64,000 nucleotides of DNA from Phycisphaerales bacterium (GCA_022446885.1 JAKVBU010000008.1:124001-188000), one strand, 5' to 3'; positions 1 through 9,756 are shown, counted from the first letter of the stretch. Translations and numbers: made by a program. The notes: generated by a model not told the origin, from the letters alone.

Positions 1-2
1 CT

Positions 3-602
3 GACACCTGGAGCGAAGTGCTGAGCGATCAGTTTCGCGGGCAGGTGGCGATCGCTGATCCGAGATTTGGAACCACCGGCGGACATCTGGCCTCCATGCG
101 GCAGTGGTGGTTGGATCAGGGGCGGGCTCAGGCGTGGCAGTCCTTTCTCGATGCGCTCTCCCGCAGCCAAGTGCAGGTGCGTTCAGGCGGTAATGCCGCC
201 ACGGTGGACGCCGTCGTGCGCGGAGAAGCCCTGCTTGGCATGACCGACATGGACGACGTGCTGGCAGCTCGCCGCGCGGGTCATGAACTGCACATGCGTC
301 TGTTGCACCACGAGCAGGGCCCGGGTGCGGGCGCAATGCTCACCCCCAACGCCGTCGCTCTGGTGCGCGGCAGCCACAACAAGGCCGAGGCCGAGCAGTT
401 CATCGACTGGCTGCTTTCGCCCCGAGCGGCTCGTCTGCTGGCAGCGTCACCATCGGCCAACATGCCGTTGCCCGAATCGGTGCGGGGTGAATTCCCCCAA
501 CTCATGGTGCATGACTGGCTCGATGTCGATCACACGGCTGCTGCGGCCAATTGGCAGGTGGCCATGGACGAGGTGCTTGCTGCGCTGCGTGGAGCGTCTT
601 GA
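3..602 (+). CDS. ABC transporter substrate-binding protein, C-terminal part (5' truncated)
   Basis: The reading frame is open from the first bases of the window, so the gene starts upstream; only about 199 C-terminal residues are present. It resembles the second lobe of periplasmic binding proteins of the ferric-iron/thiamine type (FbpA/AfuA-like). A segment VAIADPRFGTTGGH is followed by an alpha/beta region, a stretch ending GMTDMDDVLAARRAG, and the typical ending in which a remaining-ligand loop precedes NKAEAEQFIDWLLSPRA. The protein would capture substrate in the periplasm for the permease encoded 2 nt downstream at 605. No ATPase gene follows, so the ATPase may lie upstream or elsewhere. 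Iron as substrate is inferred from family resemblance only. An internal GTG at 18 is not the real start, because the homology continues in front of it. Confidence 0.8.
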   Translation, partial: DTWSEVLSDQFRGQVAIADPRFGTTGGHLASMRQWWLDQGRAQAWQSFLDALSRSQVQVRSGGNAATVDAVVRGEALLGMTDMDDVLAARRAGHELHMRLLHHEQGPGAGAMLTPNAVALVRGSHNKAEAEQFIDWLLSPRAARLLAASPSANMPLPESVRGEFPQLMVHDWLDVDHTAAAANWQVAMDEVLAALRGAS

Positions 603-604
603 TC

Positions 605-2992
605 ATGGCACAGTTGGTGGCCCTCTTGCTGTGGCTGGGCCTGGTCGTGTGTCCGGCAATCGGCTTTCTGCTGAGCGCCCCAGGGGCGACCCACGATGTC
701 GCGCTCCATGAAACGTCTTCGCTGGTGGGGCCGACCCTGCTTTGGATCGGTCTGGTCTCGCTTGGTGCAGTAGGGGTGGGGCGGTGTGTAGCGCCTGCAC
801 TGCAAGGTCGTGGGCGATTGCTTGTGGCCCTCTGTCTTGCTTCAGCATTGCTTCCCACTGCGGCCGTGTTCTGGACCTGGTACGCCTTGCTGGATGCCCA
901 GAGTGTGATCGGGGCCGCTGCTATCGAAGGTGGATGGACATGGCTCCTGCGGCGAGCCGTGTTGGCGGCGGCCCTCATCAGCACGACCTGGCCGCTGGCG
1001 GCGCTTCTGCTGGCGGGCATGCCGCTGCGAGGTCCTGATTCGTTGCGTTCACTGCAGCGTCTGGATGGCGTCTCGATCATTGGGCGGGTCAAAGCGGCGA
1101 CGGTCCGAGAGTGGCCCGGCCTGTTGGCTGCCACCGGTCTTTGCGCCGCGGCGGTTTCGATGGCGACGACCGCATTTGATCTTGCCGCGGAGGCGACGGC
1201 CTCGACTGAGTTGCGAGCTCGCTTGGCTTTGGGCGGGGGCCTCTCTCAGGTGGCCGGCGTGTGGGCCCTCAGCATGGCGCCGGCGCTCTTTGGCGCGATC
1301 GGTGCCTGGTGGGCGATGAGTCGCCGCCGGTATCAGGGCCAGCGCACACTCGTGCCTCAAGGGAAGCGAAGTCGAATCTGGCCGGCGATCGTCGCCCTGG
1401 CGCTGACGCTGGCATTGCCACTTGCAACCCTCCTCTGGTTGGGCGTTGCCCCTGACATGGGCATTGTGAGGGCGACGATCGAGGCGGTGATTCGGGCGGT
1501 GGGTGTCGGATTGCTCGCGGCGGCGACGGTGTTCGTGTTCGTGCCGCTGCTGCGTCAGGGCCGGTACCAACGGCTGGTCTCGGTTGGCGCCTTGATCTGG
1601 CTGACTGCGGCGCTGCTTCCACGAGCCTGGGTGGCGGCCGGGTGGGGTCGGTTGCAGCAGTGGCTGCCGGTGGAGTTCGCTGATCTGGGATTGGGCCGAG
1701 CGGCCGCGCTGCTGCTGCCAGCGGGCGCCATTGCCTTGCTGGTCTCCGCCATGATCGTTCGCACCCAGCCACGAGCGCAGCGAGACTTGCGGGCGCTGGA
1801 TGCCCCGCCGTGGTGGCACCTCGATCCGACAATGATCAAAGGCCTCATCAGCGTGATCGCCTTGGGGGCGACGTGGAGTCTGTTTGCGCCTGCGGTTGAG
1901 GCTCGATTGGCGCCGCCTGGCCAAGGGCCGCCGTTGGTGAGCCGCCTCGTTGACGCGATGCACTACCAACGGCCCGAGTCGGTGGTCACCGTGCTGTGGG
2001 CCGTTGCGTTGTTGGCGATTGCAGGGGGCCTGATCGCTGCTTGGCGGCCGATGCGCAGCGCGATGTACCAGGTGGGTCCGCTGTCGCTGCTCATCTGCAT
2101 GGGTGTGTGGGGAGGCGGTTGCGCGATCGAGCCCGAGTCAGAGGGAACGCCACCGCTGCAGGTTCGCCATCTTGTTGGTGGACCCGGAACCGATCCCGGG
2201 CGTTTCGTCACCCCGCGTGCCGCCGATGCAACAGGACACGCAGTGGTTGTAGTTGACCGCAGTGGCCGGCTGCAAAGATTCGAGTGGTCGTCAGGTGAGG
2301 CCAAGGTCGTTCAGCATGTTGATCTACCGCTGAAGGGAAATGGGTTTCCCACGGGCGTGCATCTTGGCGACGATGGTCATGCCCTGATTGCCGACACCCA
2401 TGGGGGTCGGGTGCTCCAGGTGACGCCCACGGGTGAGATTACGACCGTGGTTGAAGCCGAGGCCACCGGGCTCGTCAGCCCCACCGACGTTGCCCCCGGG
2501 CCCGAGGGGCTGATCTATGTGAGCGAGTACGGCAGCGTCGATCGCATCCTCGTGTGCTCACCCGATGGAGCGTTGGTGCGAGTGTTGGGCCAATCGGGGG
2601 GAGCGCCCGGCGAGTTTCGACGCCCGCAGGCTCTGGCCTTTGATGCCTCCGGTGGGCTGTGGGTCGCAGATGCCTGCAACCACCGGCTGCAGCGATTGGA
2701 TCCGAAGACTGGTGAGGCATTGCAGATCATCGAAGCGGGGGTGCGCTATCCCTACGGACTGGATGTGCTGCCCAGCGGCGATCTGCTGGTGTCCGAGTAC
2801 GGCGGCAACGTGGTGCGACGGATTGATCCTGAGACCGGGCGATCACGGGTTTGGGGCGGGTGGGGCGATGGTGTCGGGCAGCTGCGCACACCATGGTCGG
2901 TGGCGATCGATCATGATGCGCAGGTGGCCTGGGTCGTGGACACTGGACACGATCAGGTGGTGGCCGTCGATCTGGAGGCGTTGGCTTGGTAA
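605..2992 (+). CDS. Iron-type ABC permease fused to a C-terminal NHL beta-propeller
   Basis: This 795-residue protein has two parts. Residues 1 to about 480 form a polytopic membrane domain like FbpB-type binding-protein-dependent permeases. Degenerate EAA-loop regions are visible near residues 145-175 and 405-430, and the late motif PPGQGPPL precedes HYQRP as in iron permeases. A further hydrophobic stretch ending GGGC at about residue 506 looks like a lipoprotein signal. Residues about 515-795 are NHL repeats with recurring GxVxVxDxxxxRLQ-like blades. ATG 605 is chosen because it starts the first membrane helix; the frame is open further upstream inside the previous gene. It lies 2 nt after the binding-protein stop, and its own stop overlaps the next start (TAATG). 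An internal ATG at 2051 could start a separate NHL lipoprotein. The fusion is continuous in the sequence; what the propeller senses is unknown. Confidence 0.75.
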   Translation: MAQLVALLLWLGLVVCPAIGFLLSAPGATHDVALHETSSLVGPTLLWIGLVSLGAVGVGRCVAPALQGRGRLLVALCLASALLPTAAVFWTWYALLDAQSVIGAAAIEGGWTWLLRRAVLAAALISTTWPLAALLLAGMPLRGPDSLRSLQRLDGVSIIGRVKAATVREWPGLLAATGLCAAAVSMATTAFDLAAEATASTELRARLALGGGLSQVAGVWALSMAPALFGAIGAWWAMSRRRYQGQRTLVPQGKRSRIWPAIVALALTLALPLATLLWLGVAPDMGIVRATIEAVIRAVGVGLLAAATVFVFVPLLRQGRYQRLVSVGALIWLTAALLPRAWVAAGWGRLQQWLPVEFADLGLGRAAALLLPAGAIALLVSAMIVRTQPRAQRDLRALDAPPWWHLDPTMIKGLISVIALGATWSLFAPAVEARLAPPGQGPPLVSRLVDAMHYQRPESVVTVLWAVALLAIAGGLIAAWRPMRSAMYQVGPLSLLICMGVWGGGCAIEPESEGTPPLQVRHLVGGPGTDPGRFVTPRAADATGHAVVVVDRSGRLQRFEWSSGEAKVVQHVDLPLKGNGFPTGVHLGDDGHALIADTHGGRVLQVTPTGEITTVVEAEATGLVSPTDVAPGPEGLIYVSEYGSVDRILVCSPDGALVRVLGQSGGAPGEFRRPQALAFDASGGLWVADACNHRLQRLDPKTGEALQIIEAGVRYPYGLDVLPSGDLLVSEYGGNVVRRIDPETGRSRVWGGWGDGVGQLRTPWSVAIDHDAQVAWVVDTGHDQVVAVDLEALAW

Positions 2993-5850
2993 TGCTGCAA
3001 CATCCTGTGGCCCTGATACTGCTGGCGGTTGTGCCTCTTCTGGCATTTGCCGCGATGCGACTGGCGCCACGGATCGGTCGAGCGCGGGCATGGACCTCAG
3101 CTGGTATCCGGTCTCTCCTGGTGGGGCTGTTGGCGCTGGCGCTCGCCCAGCCGCTGCTGCCACAGGGCTCACGCAACGTCACCGTGGCGGTCATTCTGGA
3201 TCGCTCACGGAGCGTGTCCGAGCCTGCACTTGATTCGGCCGTGCAATGGGTGCAAGAAGCGCTTCAGGGGCAGGAGCGTCAGTCAGAAGATCGGGTGGCG
3301 TTGGTGCACGTGGCAGCGGAGGCCATTCCCGGCGCAATGCCATCGCCCGAAGCGCAGGTGTCACTTGATATCCCGCCCGGGCTGCGAGATGCCAGCAGCC
3401 TGGCTGGCGGCATTGAACTGGCCCGGGCCATGCTGCCGCAGGACACACGCAATCGACTCTTGTTGATCTCGGACGGACTCGACACCGAAGGCACCTTGTC
3501 GGCGGCACACTCGAGCGACACGCCCATTGACGTACTCGTGTTGCCAGTTGACCGACCACGCGATGTGCGTATCGAACGCATCAGTGCGCCGGCCCGGGCG
3601 CCCGAGGGTGGCGTCATCGAAATGGACCTGGTGGTGCACGCCGCTGCGCCGGCAAGTGGTCGGATTGTCATACGACGCAACGGAACACCAGTGCCCCTGG
3701 GCCCCGATCAACAGGTTCAAGGACTGTCGCTGACCTTGCCCAAGGGAACAACCGTGCTGCCACTGCAGGTGGTGGCCGGCGAAGCACTCACTCGTCTTGA
3801 GGCCAGTTGGATTCCCGATGTGCGTCAAGGCGATGCCCCGGAGAACGATCACGGGCGGGCCATCGTGCTGTCGGCTCAAACTGGTCGGGTGCTTCTGGTG
3901 GGCACCGACGAGCGAGCGCTTGAGGGGATGTTGTCCTCGCTGGCTGGAAGTGGGATTGACGCCAAGATCGGAACGCCAGCGGATCTTGCACAGGGGGCTG
4001 CCTCGCTGGCGTCGATCGACGCGCTGGTGCTTGTCGATCTGCCCCGATGGGCGTTGCCAACACGCTTCGACACCTTGCTGGCCCGTTGGGTTGAATCCTC
4101 AGGCGGCGGCTTGCTCATGACCGGCGGCCATCAGGCTTTGGGCGCCGGAGGGTGGATTGGGTCCGACGTGGAGGGCGTGCTGCCCGTTGATCTGGAGCCG
4201 CCGGCCCAGCGGCAGATTCAACGTGGCGCCTTGGTGTTGCTGATGCACTCGTGCGAAATGGAGCGGGGAAACCACTGGGGGCGGGTAATCTGTGAGACCG
4301 CCATCGAGGCGCTCAGCAGCGCCGATCTGGTGGGCATCATCGAGTACAACCCCTCCAGCGGCAGACCGCACTGGCCTCTGGATCTTGCGCCGGCAGGCGA
4401 CAAGGTCGCCGCGTTGCAGGCAGCTGCCCGGCTCACGTTCGGTGACATGCCTGACTTCGCACCGTCCATGGAGGATGCAGTCGCGGCGCTTGAGGCGGCT
4501 GACGCCGGGCAGAAGCACATTGTGATCGTGTCGGATGGGGATCCTCAGCCTCCGTCGGTGGATCTGCTCGAGCGAATGCGCTCAGCGGACATTGCCGCAA
4601 CGACCGTGCTTGTAGGCGGGCATGGGCGAGCAGAGGACACCCTGCGCATGGAGCGGATCGCACGGTTCACCGGGGGCGAGTTTCACGATGTCAGGGACGC
4701 ATCCCAATTGCCCGGCATCATGATCGAAGCGGCGCAGCTGGCGACGCGTTCACTGGTACAGGAAGAAGTCGCACCGGTTGCAACAACCTCCGCCGCACCG
4801 GGCCCGCTGAAGGGAATCACGTTACCGCCACCGATTGATGCGTGGGTGGTGACGGCACCCCGCGATGCCCCTGCGGCAACACCGTGGGTGGTCAAGGGCA
4901 CACAAGGCGACGACCCGCTCGTGGCCTGGTGGCATCGAGGTAGCGGGCGTAGTGTCGTCGTCACCGTGCCCCCTGCGGCAGGGTGGACGCCCCAGTGGAA
5001 CAACTGGGGCGATCGGGATCGATTCTGGCAGGCGCTCGTGAGTTGGCTTCGTCCTACACCAGACGAGGGCGAGTGGGCCCTGCAGGCCCGCCAAGGCGAG
5101 GGGCCGCGTGTAGAAGTGACGCTCGAGGCGGCCAATGAAGCCACGCAGGATGTGCTGCCCGTCACCCGCTCGGTGGTGCTGGCCCCTGATGGATCGACTC
5201 GCATGTTGGACCTGCGTCCAACCGGGCCGGGCCGGGCCACGGGCGGGTTCGTCATGGACCAGCCCGGCGAGTGGGTGGTGGCGTCGGCTGTGGAAGGAAC
5301 TGATGGGGCAGGGCCGATTCAACTTCGAGCGGCGCTGGCTCAAGCCTGGCCCGATGAAGACCGCGCTTCCGTGGCCGACACTGCCGCCATGCACCGGCTG
5401 GCTCAGGCAACGGGCGGTCGCGTGCACGCCCTTGATGGTGATCCCCTCGAAGCGGCGCTCTTTGATCGAACAGGCCTCGATGTGCTCGTGGCTCCGTCGC
5501 CTTTGTGGCCTTGGCTTGTGATTGCAGCGGCGATCCTGCTTCCCATCGATGTCGCCGTTCGTCGTCTTGTGCTCAAGACCCAAGAGGGCACGATGATCAC
5601 AGTTGCCCCAACCCCTCGCGCCCAGGCCACGTCGAGCGATGGTTCACCGTCGCCTTCGACGCCGAGGGCTGCCGATCGGGCAGCGACATCGACGAACCAG
5701 CCTCCTGCGAGTTCCGAGTCGAAGCCTGTCGCGTCCGATCGAGTGGATGACCCCTCAGGTGCCTCTGAACAGGCTGACGAATCGAACGCCATGGACCGAC
5801 TTCGCGCTGCCCGCCGCCGCGGGCGTGGGCAGGAGGAGGACCTCTCATGA
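2992..5850 (+). CDS. Large membrane protein with two VWA domains (glutamine-amidotransferase-like family)
   Basis: A 952-residue protein. Two N-terminal membrane helices (about 5-25 and 38-55) are followed by a von Willebrand A domain with a metal-site motif DRSRS at residues 70-74. A central region includes a ThuA/GATase-like stretch (LLMTGGHQALGAGGW). A second VWA-like domain near residues 410-560 has VIVSDGDPQPP. One C-terminal helix comes before a Ser/Pro/Thr-rich tail ending in basic residues. Proteins of this layout commonly sit beside MoxR and DUF58 genes and are thought to form envelope-associated chaperone or assembly complexes. ATG 2992 shares one base with the preceding TAA; the next gene overlaps by 4 nt. 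The family is seen from architecture; the biological role is not established. Confidence 0.8.
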   Translation: MLQHPVALILLAVVPLLAFAAMRLAPRIGRARAWTSAGIRSLLVGLLALALAQPLLPQGSRNVTVAVILDRSRSVSEPALDSAVQWVQEALQGQERQSEDRVALVHVAAEAIPGAMPSPEAQVSLDIPPGLRDASSLAGGIELARAMLPQDTRNRLLLISDGLDTEGTLSAAHSSDTPIDVLVLPVDRPRDVRIERISAPARAPEGGVIEMDLVVHAAAPASGRIVIRRNGTPVPLGPDQQVQGLSLTLPKGTTVLPLQVVAGEALTRLEASWIPDVRQGDAPENDHGRAIVLSAQTGRVLLVGTDERALEGMLSSLAGSGIDAKIGTPADLAQGAASLASIDALVLVDLPRWALPTRFDTLLARWVESSGGGLLMTGGHQALGAGGWIGSDVEGVLPVDLEPPAQRQIQRGALVLLMHSCEMERGNHWGRVICETAIEALSSADLVGIIEYNPSSGRPHWPLDLAPAGDKVAALQAAARLTFGDMPDFAPSMEDAVAALEAADAGQKHIVIVSDGDPQPPSVDLLERMRSADIAATTVLVGGHGRAEDTLRMERIARFTGGEFHDVRDASQLPGIMIEAAQLATRSLVQEEVAPVATTSAAPGPLKGITLPPPIDAWVVTAPRDAPAATPWVVKGTQGDDPLVAWWHRGSGRSVVVTVPPAAGWTPQWNNWGDRDRFWQALVSWLRPTPDEGEWALQARQGEGPRVEVTLEAANEATQDVLPVTRSVVLAPDGSTRMLDLRPTGPGRATGGFVMDQPGEWVVASAVEGTDGAGPIQLRAALAQAWPDEDRASVADTAAMHRLAQATGGRVHALDGDPLEAALFDRTGLDVLVAPSPLWPWLVIAAAILLPIDVAVRRLVLKTQEGTMITVAPTPRAQATSSDGSPSPSTPRAADRAATSTNQPPASSESKPVASDRVDDPSGASEQADESNAMDRLRAARRRGRGQEEDLS

Positions 5851-6905
5851 ACGATGAGGCGTTGATCCAGGGGCCTGAGCGTGACCCTGCCGACGAAGCG
5901 GCGCTGGCCAATGCCCTGACGCAATTCAACGCCGGGTTGGGCGCATTGGCCGATGAGGTCGCACGCCACATCGCCGGTCAGAAGCCCGTGATTCGAGCGG
6001 TCATCTCGGCTTTACTCGCCGGTGGGCATGTGCTGCTGGAGGGCCCTCCGGGGCTGGGCAAGACCCTGCTGGGACGCACGCTGGCAGGGGCAACTGGGCT
6101 CAGTTTCGATCGCGTTCAATGTACGCCCGACCTGATGCCTGCTGATGTCACTGGAACCAACGTGCTGGTGCCCGACGCGAATGGGCACCAGCAATTGGTC
6201 TTTCGCCCCGGCCCGATCTTCGCCCAGATCGTGCTCGTGGATGAGATCAATCGGGCTGTGCCTCGAACCCAGTCGGCCATGCTCGAAGGCATGCAGGAAG
6301 GCACGGTCACGATCGGCACCCGCACCCATCAGTTGCCCGAGCCGTTTCTGGTACTGGCGACGCAGAATCCCCACGGAGATGAAGGCACATACCGATTGCC
6401 TGAAGCCCAGCGGGATCGCTTCATGGTGCAAGTGCGGGTGGAGCAGCCGCCCGCCGGGGTGCTGGCTCAGGTGATCGATCGAACCACCGGGGGGGAGGGT
6501 TCAACTGCTCGGGTGACTCGCCGACTCGCCGATGACTTCATTCCCAAAGCGTCCAGCTTGGCCTCGCAGGTGTATGTGGCAGGTCATCTGCAGCGATGGG
6601 TTGCCGACTTGATCGTGGCGTGCGATCGATCGAGCAAGGCCCCCCTAGCTCCAGTGGCCGACATGTTGGAACTGTGTCCGGGCCCTCGAGCGGGGCAAGC
6701 CATGCTCGCCATGGCCCGTGTGCAAGCGCTGGCCCAGGGTCGCACCGCCATTGGCCGGCGACACCTGAAGGCTGTTGCCGAGGCCTGCCTGTGCCATCGC
6801 ATGCAGTGTTCCCCCGAGGCGCTCGTGCGGGGTCTGGACGAACGCATGCTGGTGCGTCAACTGCTTGAAGGCGTTTCCGTGCCCGAACCTCAGGTGCAAG
6901 CATGA
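5847..6905 (+). CDS. MoxR-family AAA+ ATPase
   Basis: A 352-residue AAA+ ATPase of the MoxR branch. It has Walker A GPPGLGKT at residues 66-73, Walker B VLVDEIN near 129-135, the motif TQNPHGDEGTYRLPEAQRDR typical of MoxR proteins (sensor 1 and arginine-finger region), and a C-terminal lid. MoxR ATPases act as chaperones that activate or insert metal cofactors through VWA-domain partners. Such partners are encoded directly before (2992) and after (6902, 7840). The start ATG overlaps the previous stop (ATGA), so translation is probably coupled. Family assignment is strong; the substrate is unknown. Confidence 0.95.
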   Translation: MNDEALIQGPERDPADEAALANALTQFNAGLGALADEVARHIAGQKPVIRAVISALLAGGHVLLEGPPGLGKTLLGRTLAGATGLSFDRVQCTPDLMPADVTGTNVLVPDANGHQQLVFRPGPIFAQIVLVDEINRAVPRTQSAMLEGMQEGTVTIGTRTHQLPEPFLVLATQNPHGDEGTYRLPEAQRDRFMVQVRVEQPPAGVLAQVIDRTTGGEGSTARVTRRLADDFIPKASSLASQVYVAGHLQRWVADLIVACDRSSKAPLAPVADMLELCPGPRAGQAMLAMARVQALAQGRTAIGRRHLKAVAEACLCHRMQCSPEALVRGLDERMLVRQLLEGVSVPEPQVQA

Positions 6906-7843
6906 GCGCATCGGCGTACAGGTGGGGACAGTCTTCCCAGAGCGGGCCAACGAGTGTGGATGAATTGCTCGATCCGGCGCTGCGCAGCGCACTTGCTGGG
7001 CTGGACATCGAGGCGAGGCGATTGCTTGCCAGCCCACGACATGGTGAGCGTCGATCAACCCGTCGGGGCAGTTCCGTGGAGTTCGCTGACTTCAGGCCCT
7101 ACACACCCGGAGATGATCTTCGGCGGGTGGACTGGAACATTTATGCTCGACTCGACTCGCTCGTTGTAAAGCTGTTTCAAGACGAAGAAGACCTGCTGCT
7201 TGTTCTGGCAATCGATGCCTCGGCGTCCATGGACTTTGGAGATCCCTCCAAGCACCTGCTGTCTCGACAACTGGCGTTGGCAGCCGGCATCACGGCACTG
7301 GCAGCAGGACATCGGGTGCAGGCCCATGCCATCGGATCACCAGCGGCGCCAACCCGTGTGCTGCGAGGCCGCGGGGGCGTTGGCGCGTTGGGGCGGTGGC
7401 TGCTTGATCTGAAGGCAGATGGGAGCCTCGATGTCGCCGAGGGGCTGGGTACGTTGGGGCATCGAATCAGAGGGCGAGCGCGACTTGTAGCGATCACCGA
7501 TGGTCTGCAGCCTGGCGAGGCGTTTCCGGGTGCGCTTGCTGCACTGGGGGGTCGAGGCCACGACACCAACTTGATACAGGTGCTCTCGCCTCAGGAGTTG
7601 GCGCCCATGGCGACCGGGCTCAGTGGAGATCGGCGGCTGGTGGATGCCGAGACTGGGCAGGGGCCTTCGGTGAGTCTCACCGGAGCGATCGAGCGAGACT
7701 ATCTACGGCGGCTTGAAGCCCATGTCGAGCGACTGAGTCAGGCTGCCTTGCGCACCGGCGCTCGTCACATGTTGGTCCGCAGCGATGAGCCGCTCGAGTC
7801 ACTCCTTCGTCGGCGTCTGCGAGAAGCGGGGCTGCTGCGATGA
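6902..7843 (+). CDS. DUF58 domain-containing protein
   Basis: A 313-residue soluble protein. The DUF58 signature runs from FRPYTPGDDLRRVDWNIYAR (residues 64-83), followed by a VWA-like fold with the metal-site variant DASASM at 105-110. DUF58 proteins are regular partners of MoxR ATPases. The order MoxR-DUF58-BatA-like VWA here is the classic one. It overlaps both neighbours by 4 nt (ATGA), implying translational coupling and coordinated amounts. The role (MoxR adaptor or target) is inferred from context. Confidence 0.9.
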   Translation: MSASAYRWGQSSQSGPTSVDELLDPALRSALAGLDIEARRLLASPRHGERRSTRRGSSVEFADFRPYTPGDDLRRVDWNIYARLDSLVVKLFQDEEDLLLVLAIDASASMDFGDPSKHLLSRQLALAAGITALAAGHRVQAHAIGSPAAPTRVLRGRGGVGALGRWLLDLKADGSLDVAEGLGTLGHRIRGRARLVAITDGLQPGEAFPGALAALGGRGHDTNLIQVLSPQELAPMATGLSGDRRLVDAETGQGPSVSLTGAIERDYLRRLEAHVERLSQAALRTGARHMLVRSDEPLESLLRRRLREAGLLR

Positions 7844-9756
7844 CGATTGCCGCGCCATGGGTTGCACTTGTGCTGTTGAGCACGCTGGTGCCCGTCTTGC
7901 TAATGCTGTGGATGTTGAAGTTGCGTCGCTCGCGCGTGCGTGTTCCGGCTGCGTGGCTCTGGTCGGAGTCTCTTGAAGATCTACGGGCCCAGGTGCCATT
8001 CAAGAGACTGCGTTGGTCGATGCTGCTGGCGCTCCAGCTGATCGCCCTTGGGCTGCTGATACTTGCCGCGGCACGTCCGCGGGTGACGACAGATGACGGG
8101 CGAGGCGAACGAACAGTGCTGCTTGTAGACGTGTCCGGTTCCATGGGGACACGCGACGAACCTGGCGGCGAGCGAAGGCTTGAGCGGGTGCGCCAATCGC
8201 TGCGGGCAGCCGTCGATCGACTGCACCCGGGCGGATTGTTCAACTCCGACGCGGGCCGCACCATGCTCATCGCAGTTGGCGCCACGCCCCGCGTCGTGCA
8301 GCCGTTCACTTCGTCGAGGCAGGTGCTGCTGGCGGCGATCGATCAGATCGAGCGAACCGATGAGGCGGCCAGCATCGAGGGGGCGTTTGAACTGGCTCGG
8401 GCATGGGCTGCGGTACCTGACCCTGATGCCGTCGAGACGGCGGCCCCAGCCCCTGTGCGGCTTGAGCTCTTCAGCGACGGACAGATCGACGATCTGGAGA
8501 CAGCTGCAGCCACACTGCGCGAGTCGCTCTTGTTGCATCAGGTAGGAGATGAAGACACGGTCAATCGTGGGCTCGTGCAGGTTGGTGGACACCGCTTGCC
8601 AGAAGCGCCGCATCGGTTGCGTCCGTTCGTAACGCTGGAGGGGTGGGGGCTTGAGCCCGAGACCATCGACGTACGGCTGGCAGCCGACGGCGTGGGGGTC
8701 GCGCTTCGTCGGGTCGAGTTGCCAGCAGCCCGACTGGTCGATGACACCCTTGTGCCTGGCCGCATCGACGTGCTCTTTCCGCCAATCGACGCGCCCGATC
8801 ACACCCTGCTGAGCGCCCAACTGCTTCCTGCGGATGCACTCGATACCGACGACACGGCTTGGCGCGTGATTCCCCCGCCGGATCGGGCCCGTGCTGCGCC
8901 AGCCGGGGAAATCGGGCCGGTGCTCGCTCGGGCGATGTCCGCAGTGGACATGAAGATGACGACGCAGGAGCAGGCAGATCTGCTCGTTGGTGTGCTCGAC
9001 TCGCCTGTACGGCTGGGCGCTCGCCCCAGCCTGACCTTTGGAGCGCCTCCCGTTTCGGCTCATGTGGGCACTGCTTTGAGTGTCCGATCGCCTGATCGAG
9101 TGATCACGTCCGATCCCAGGCACCCGGTCACCGGGGGAAGCTCCTTGTCGGGATTGCGGGTGCAGGAGGCCGTCCATCTTCAGGTGAGCGACGAGGTGCG
9201 GACGTTGGCCGAGGGCCAAAATGGACCGCTGATTGTGGCGTGGCGTGAAGATGGCGTGCCACGTGTGCACGTGGCGTTCGAGATGGAACAGAGCGACTGG
9301 CAGATGCGTGAGGACATCATCACCTTCATGGTGGATGCCCAGGCCTGGCTGGCTGGTCGCAGCGACGAGCGTGATGACATTCGAGCCGGCGACACCATCA
9401 ACCTCGTGCTGCCTGGAGCGGTGGATTCGGTTGAGGTGCTGCACGCAGGCACGCAACTGGCAGTCTTGACGCCCCCGGATCCTTCACGAACACAGTGGGG
9501 GCCCGCACCACTGGCGGGGGTCTACGAGTTTCATTGGCAGAGCGGGGATGCTTCCGGGGTGGACAAGGTGGCTGTGGCCATGCCTGGCGCTGAGGCGGGG
9601 GATGTGCGAGGGCGCACACCCGATCTCAAGGCCAGCGCTGGAGATGTCGCCATCGTCGCTGCGGGCACAAGACAGATGCCGCTGTGGCCATTTGCCGTGG
9701 GCGTGGCCTTCGTCGTTTTGCTGATCGAGTGGTGGGTCTGGACCCGACGCCAATGA
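7840..9756 (+). CDS. BatA-like VWA domain membrane protein
   Basis: A 638-residue protein. The BatA-type N-terminus has a helix at 5-26, an amphipathic linker, a second helix at about 60-78, then a VWA domain with a canonical metal-site motif DVSGSMG at residues 97-103. The remainder looks like beta-rich extracytoplasmic domains. A C-terminal membrane helix (about 612-634) ends in RRQ. BatA-like proteins present a VWA domain at the inner membrane and cooperate with MoxR. It overlaps the DUF58 gene by 4 nt and is the last gene of the operon; the next gene is on the opposite strand. No terminator-like hairpin with a T-run was found in the 59 nt behind it. Confidence 0.85.
   Translation: MTIAAPWVALVLLSTLVPVLLMLWMLKLRRSRVRVPAAWLWSESLEDLRAQVPFKRLRWSMLLALQLIALGLLILAAARPRVTTDDGRGERTVLLVDVSGSMGTRDEPGGERRLERVRQSLRAAVDRLHPGGLFNSDAGRTMLIAVGATPRVVQPFTSSRQVLLAAIDQIERTDEAASIEGAFELARAWAAVPDPDAVETAAPAPVRLELFSDGQIDDLETAAATLRESLLLHQVGDEDTVNRGLVQVGGHRLPEAPHRLRPFVTLEGWGLEPETIDVRLAADGVGVALRRVELPAARLVDDTLVPGRIDVLFPPIDAPDHTLLSAQLLPADALDTDDTAWRVIPPPDRARAAPAGEIGPVLARAMSAVDMKMTTQEQADLLVGVLDSPVRLGARPSLTFGAPPVSAHVGTALSVRSPDRVITSDPRHPVTGGSSLSGLRVQEAVHLQVSDEVRTLAEGQNGPLIVAWREDGVPRVHVAFEMEQSDWQMREDIITFMVDAQAWLAGRSDERDDIRAGDTINLVLPGAVDSVEVLHAGTQLAVLTPPDPSRTQWGPAPLAGVYEFHWQSGDASGVDKVAVAMPGAEAGDVRGRTPDLKASAGDVAIVAAGTRQMPLWPFAVGVAFVVLLIEWWVWTRRQ

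Noticed and set aside
1049-1969. Long minus-strand frame opposite the permease gene
   Set aside because: Arg/Gln/His-rich composition typical of an antisense shadow of a GC-rich gene.
7981-9456. 491-codon minus-strand frame opposite the BatA-like gene
   Set aside because: No domain, biased His/Gln/Arg composition, fully covered by a clear VWA protein on the other strand.
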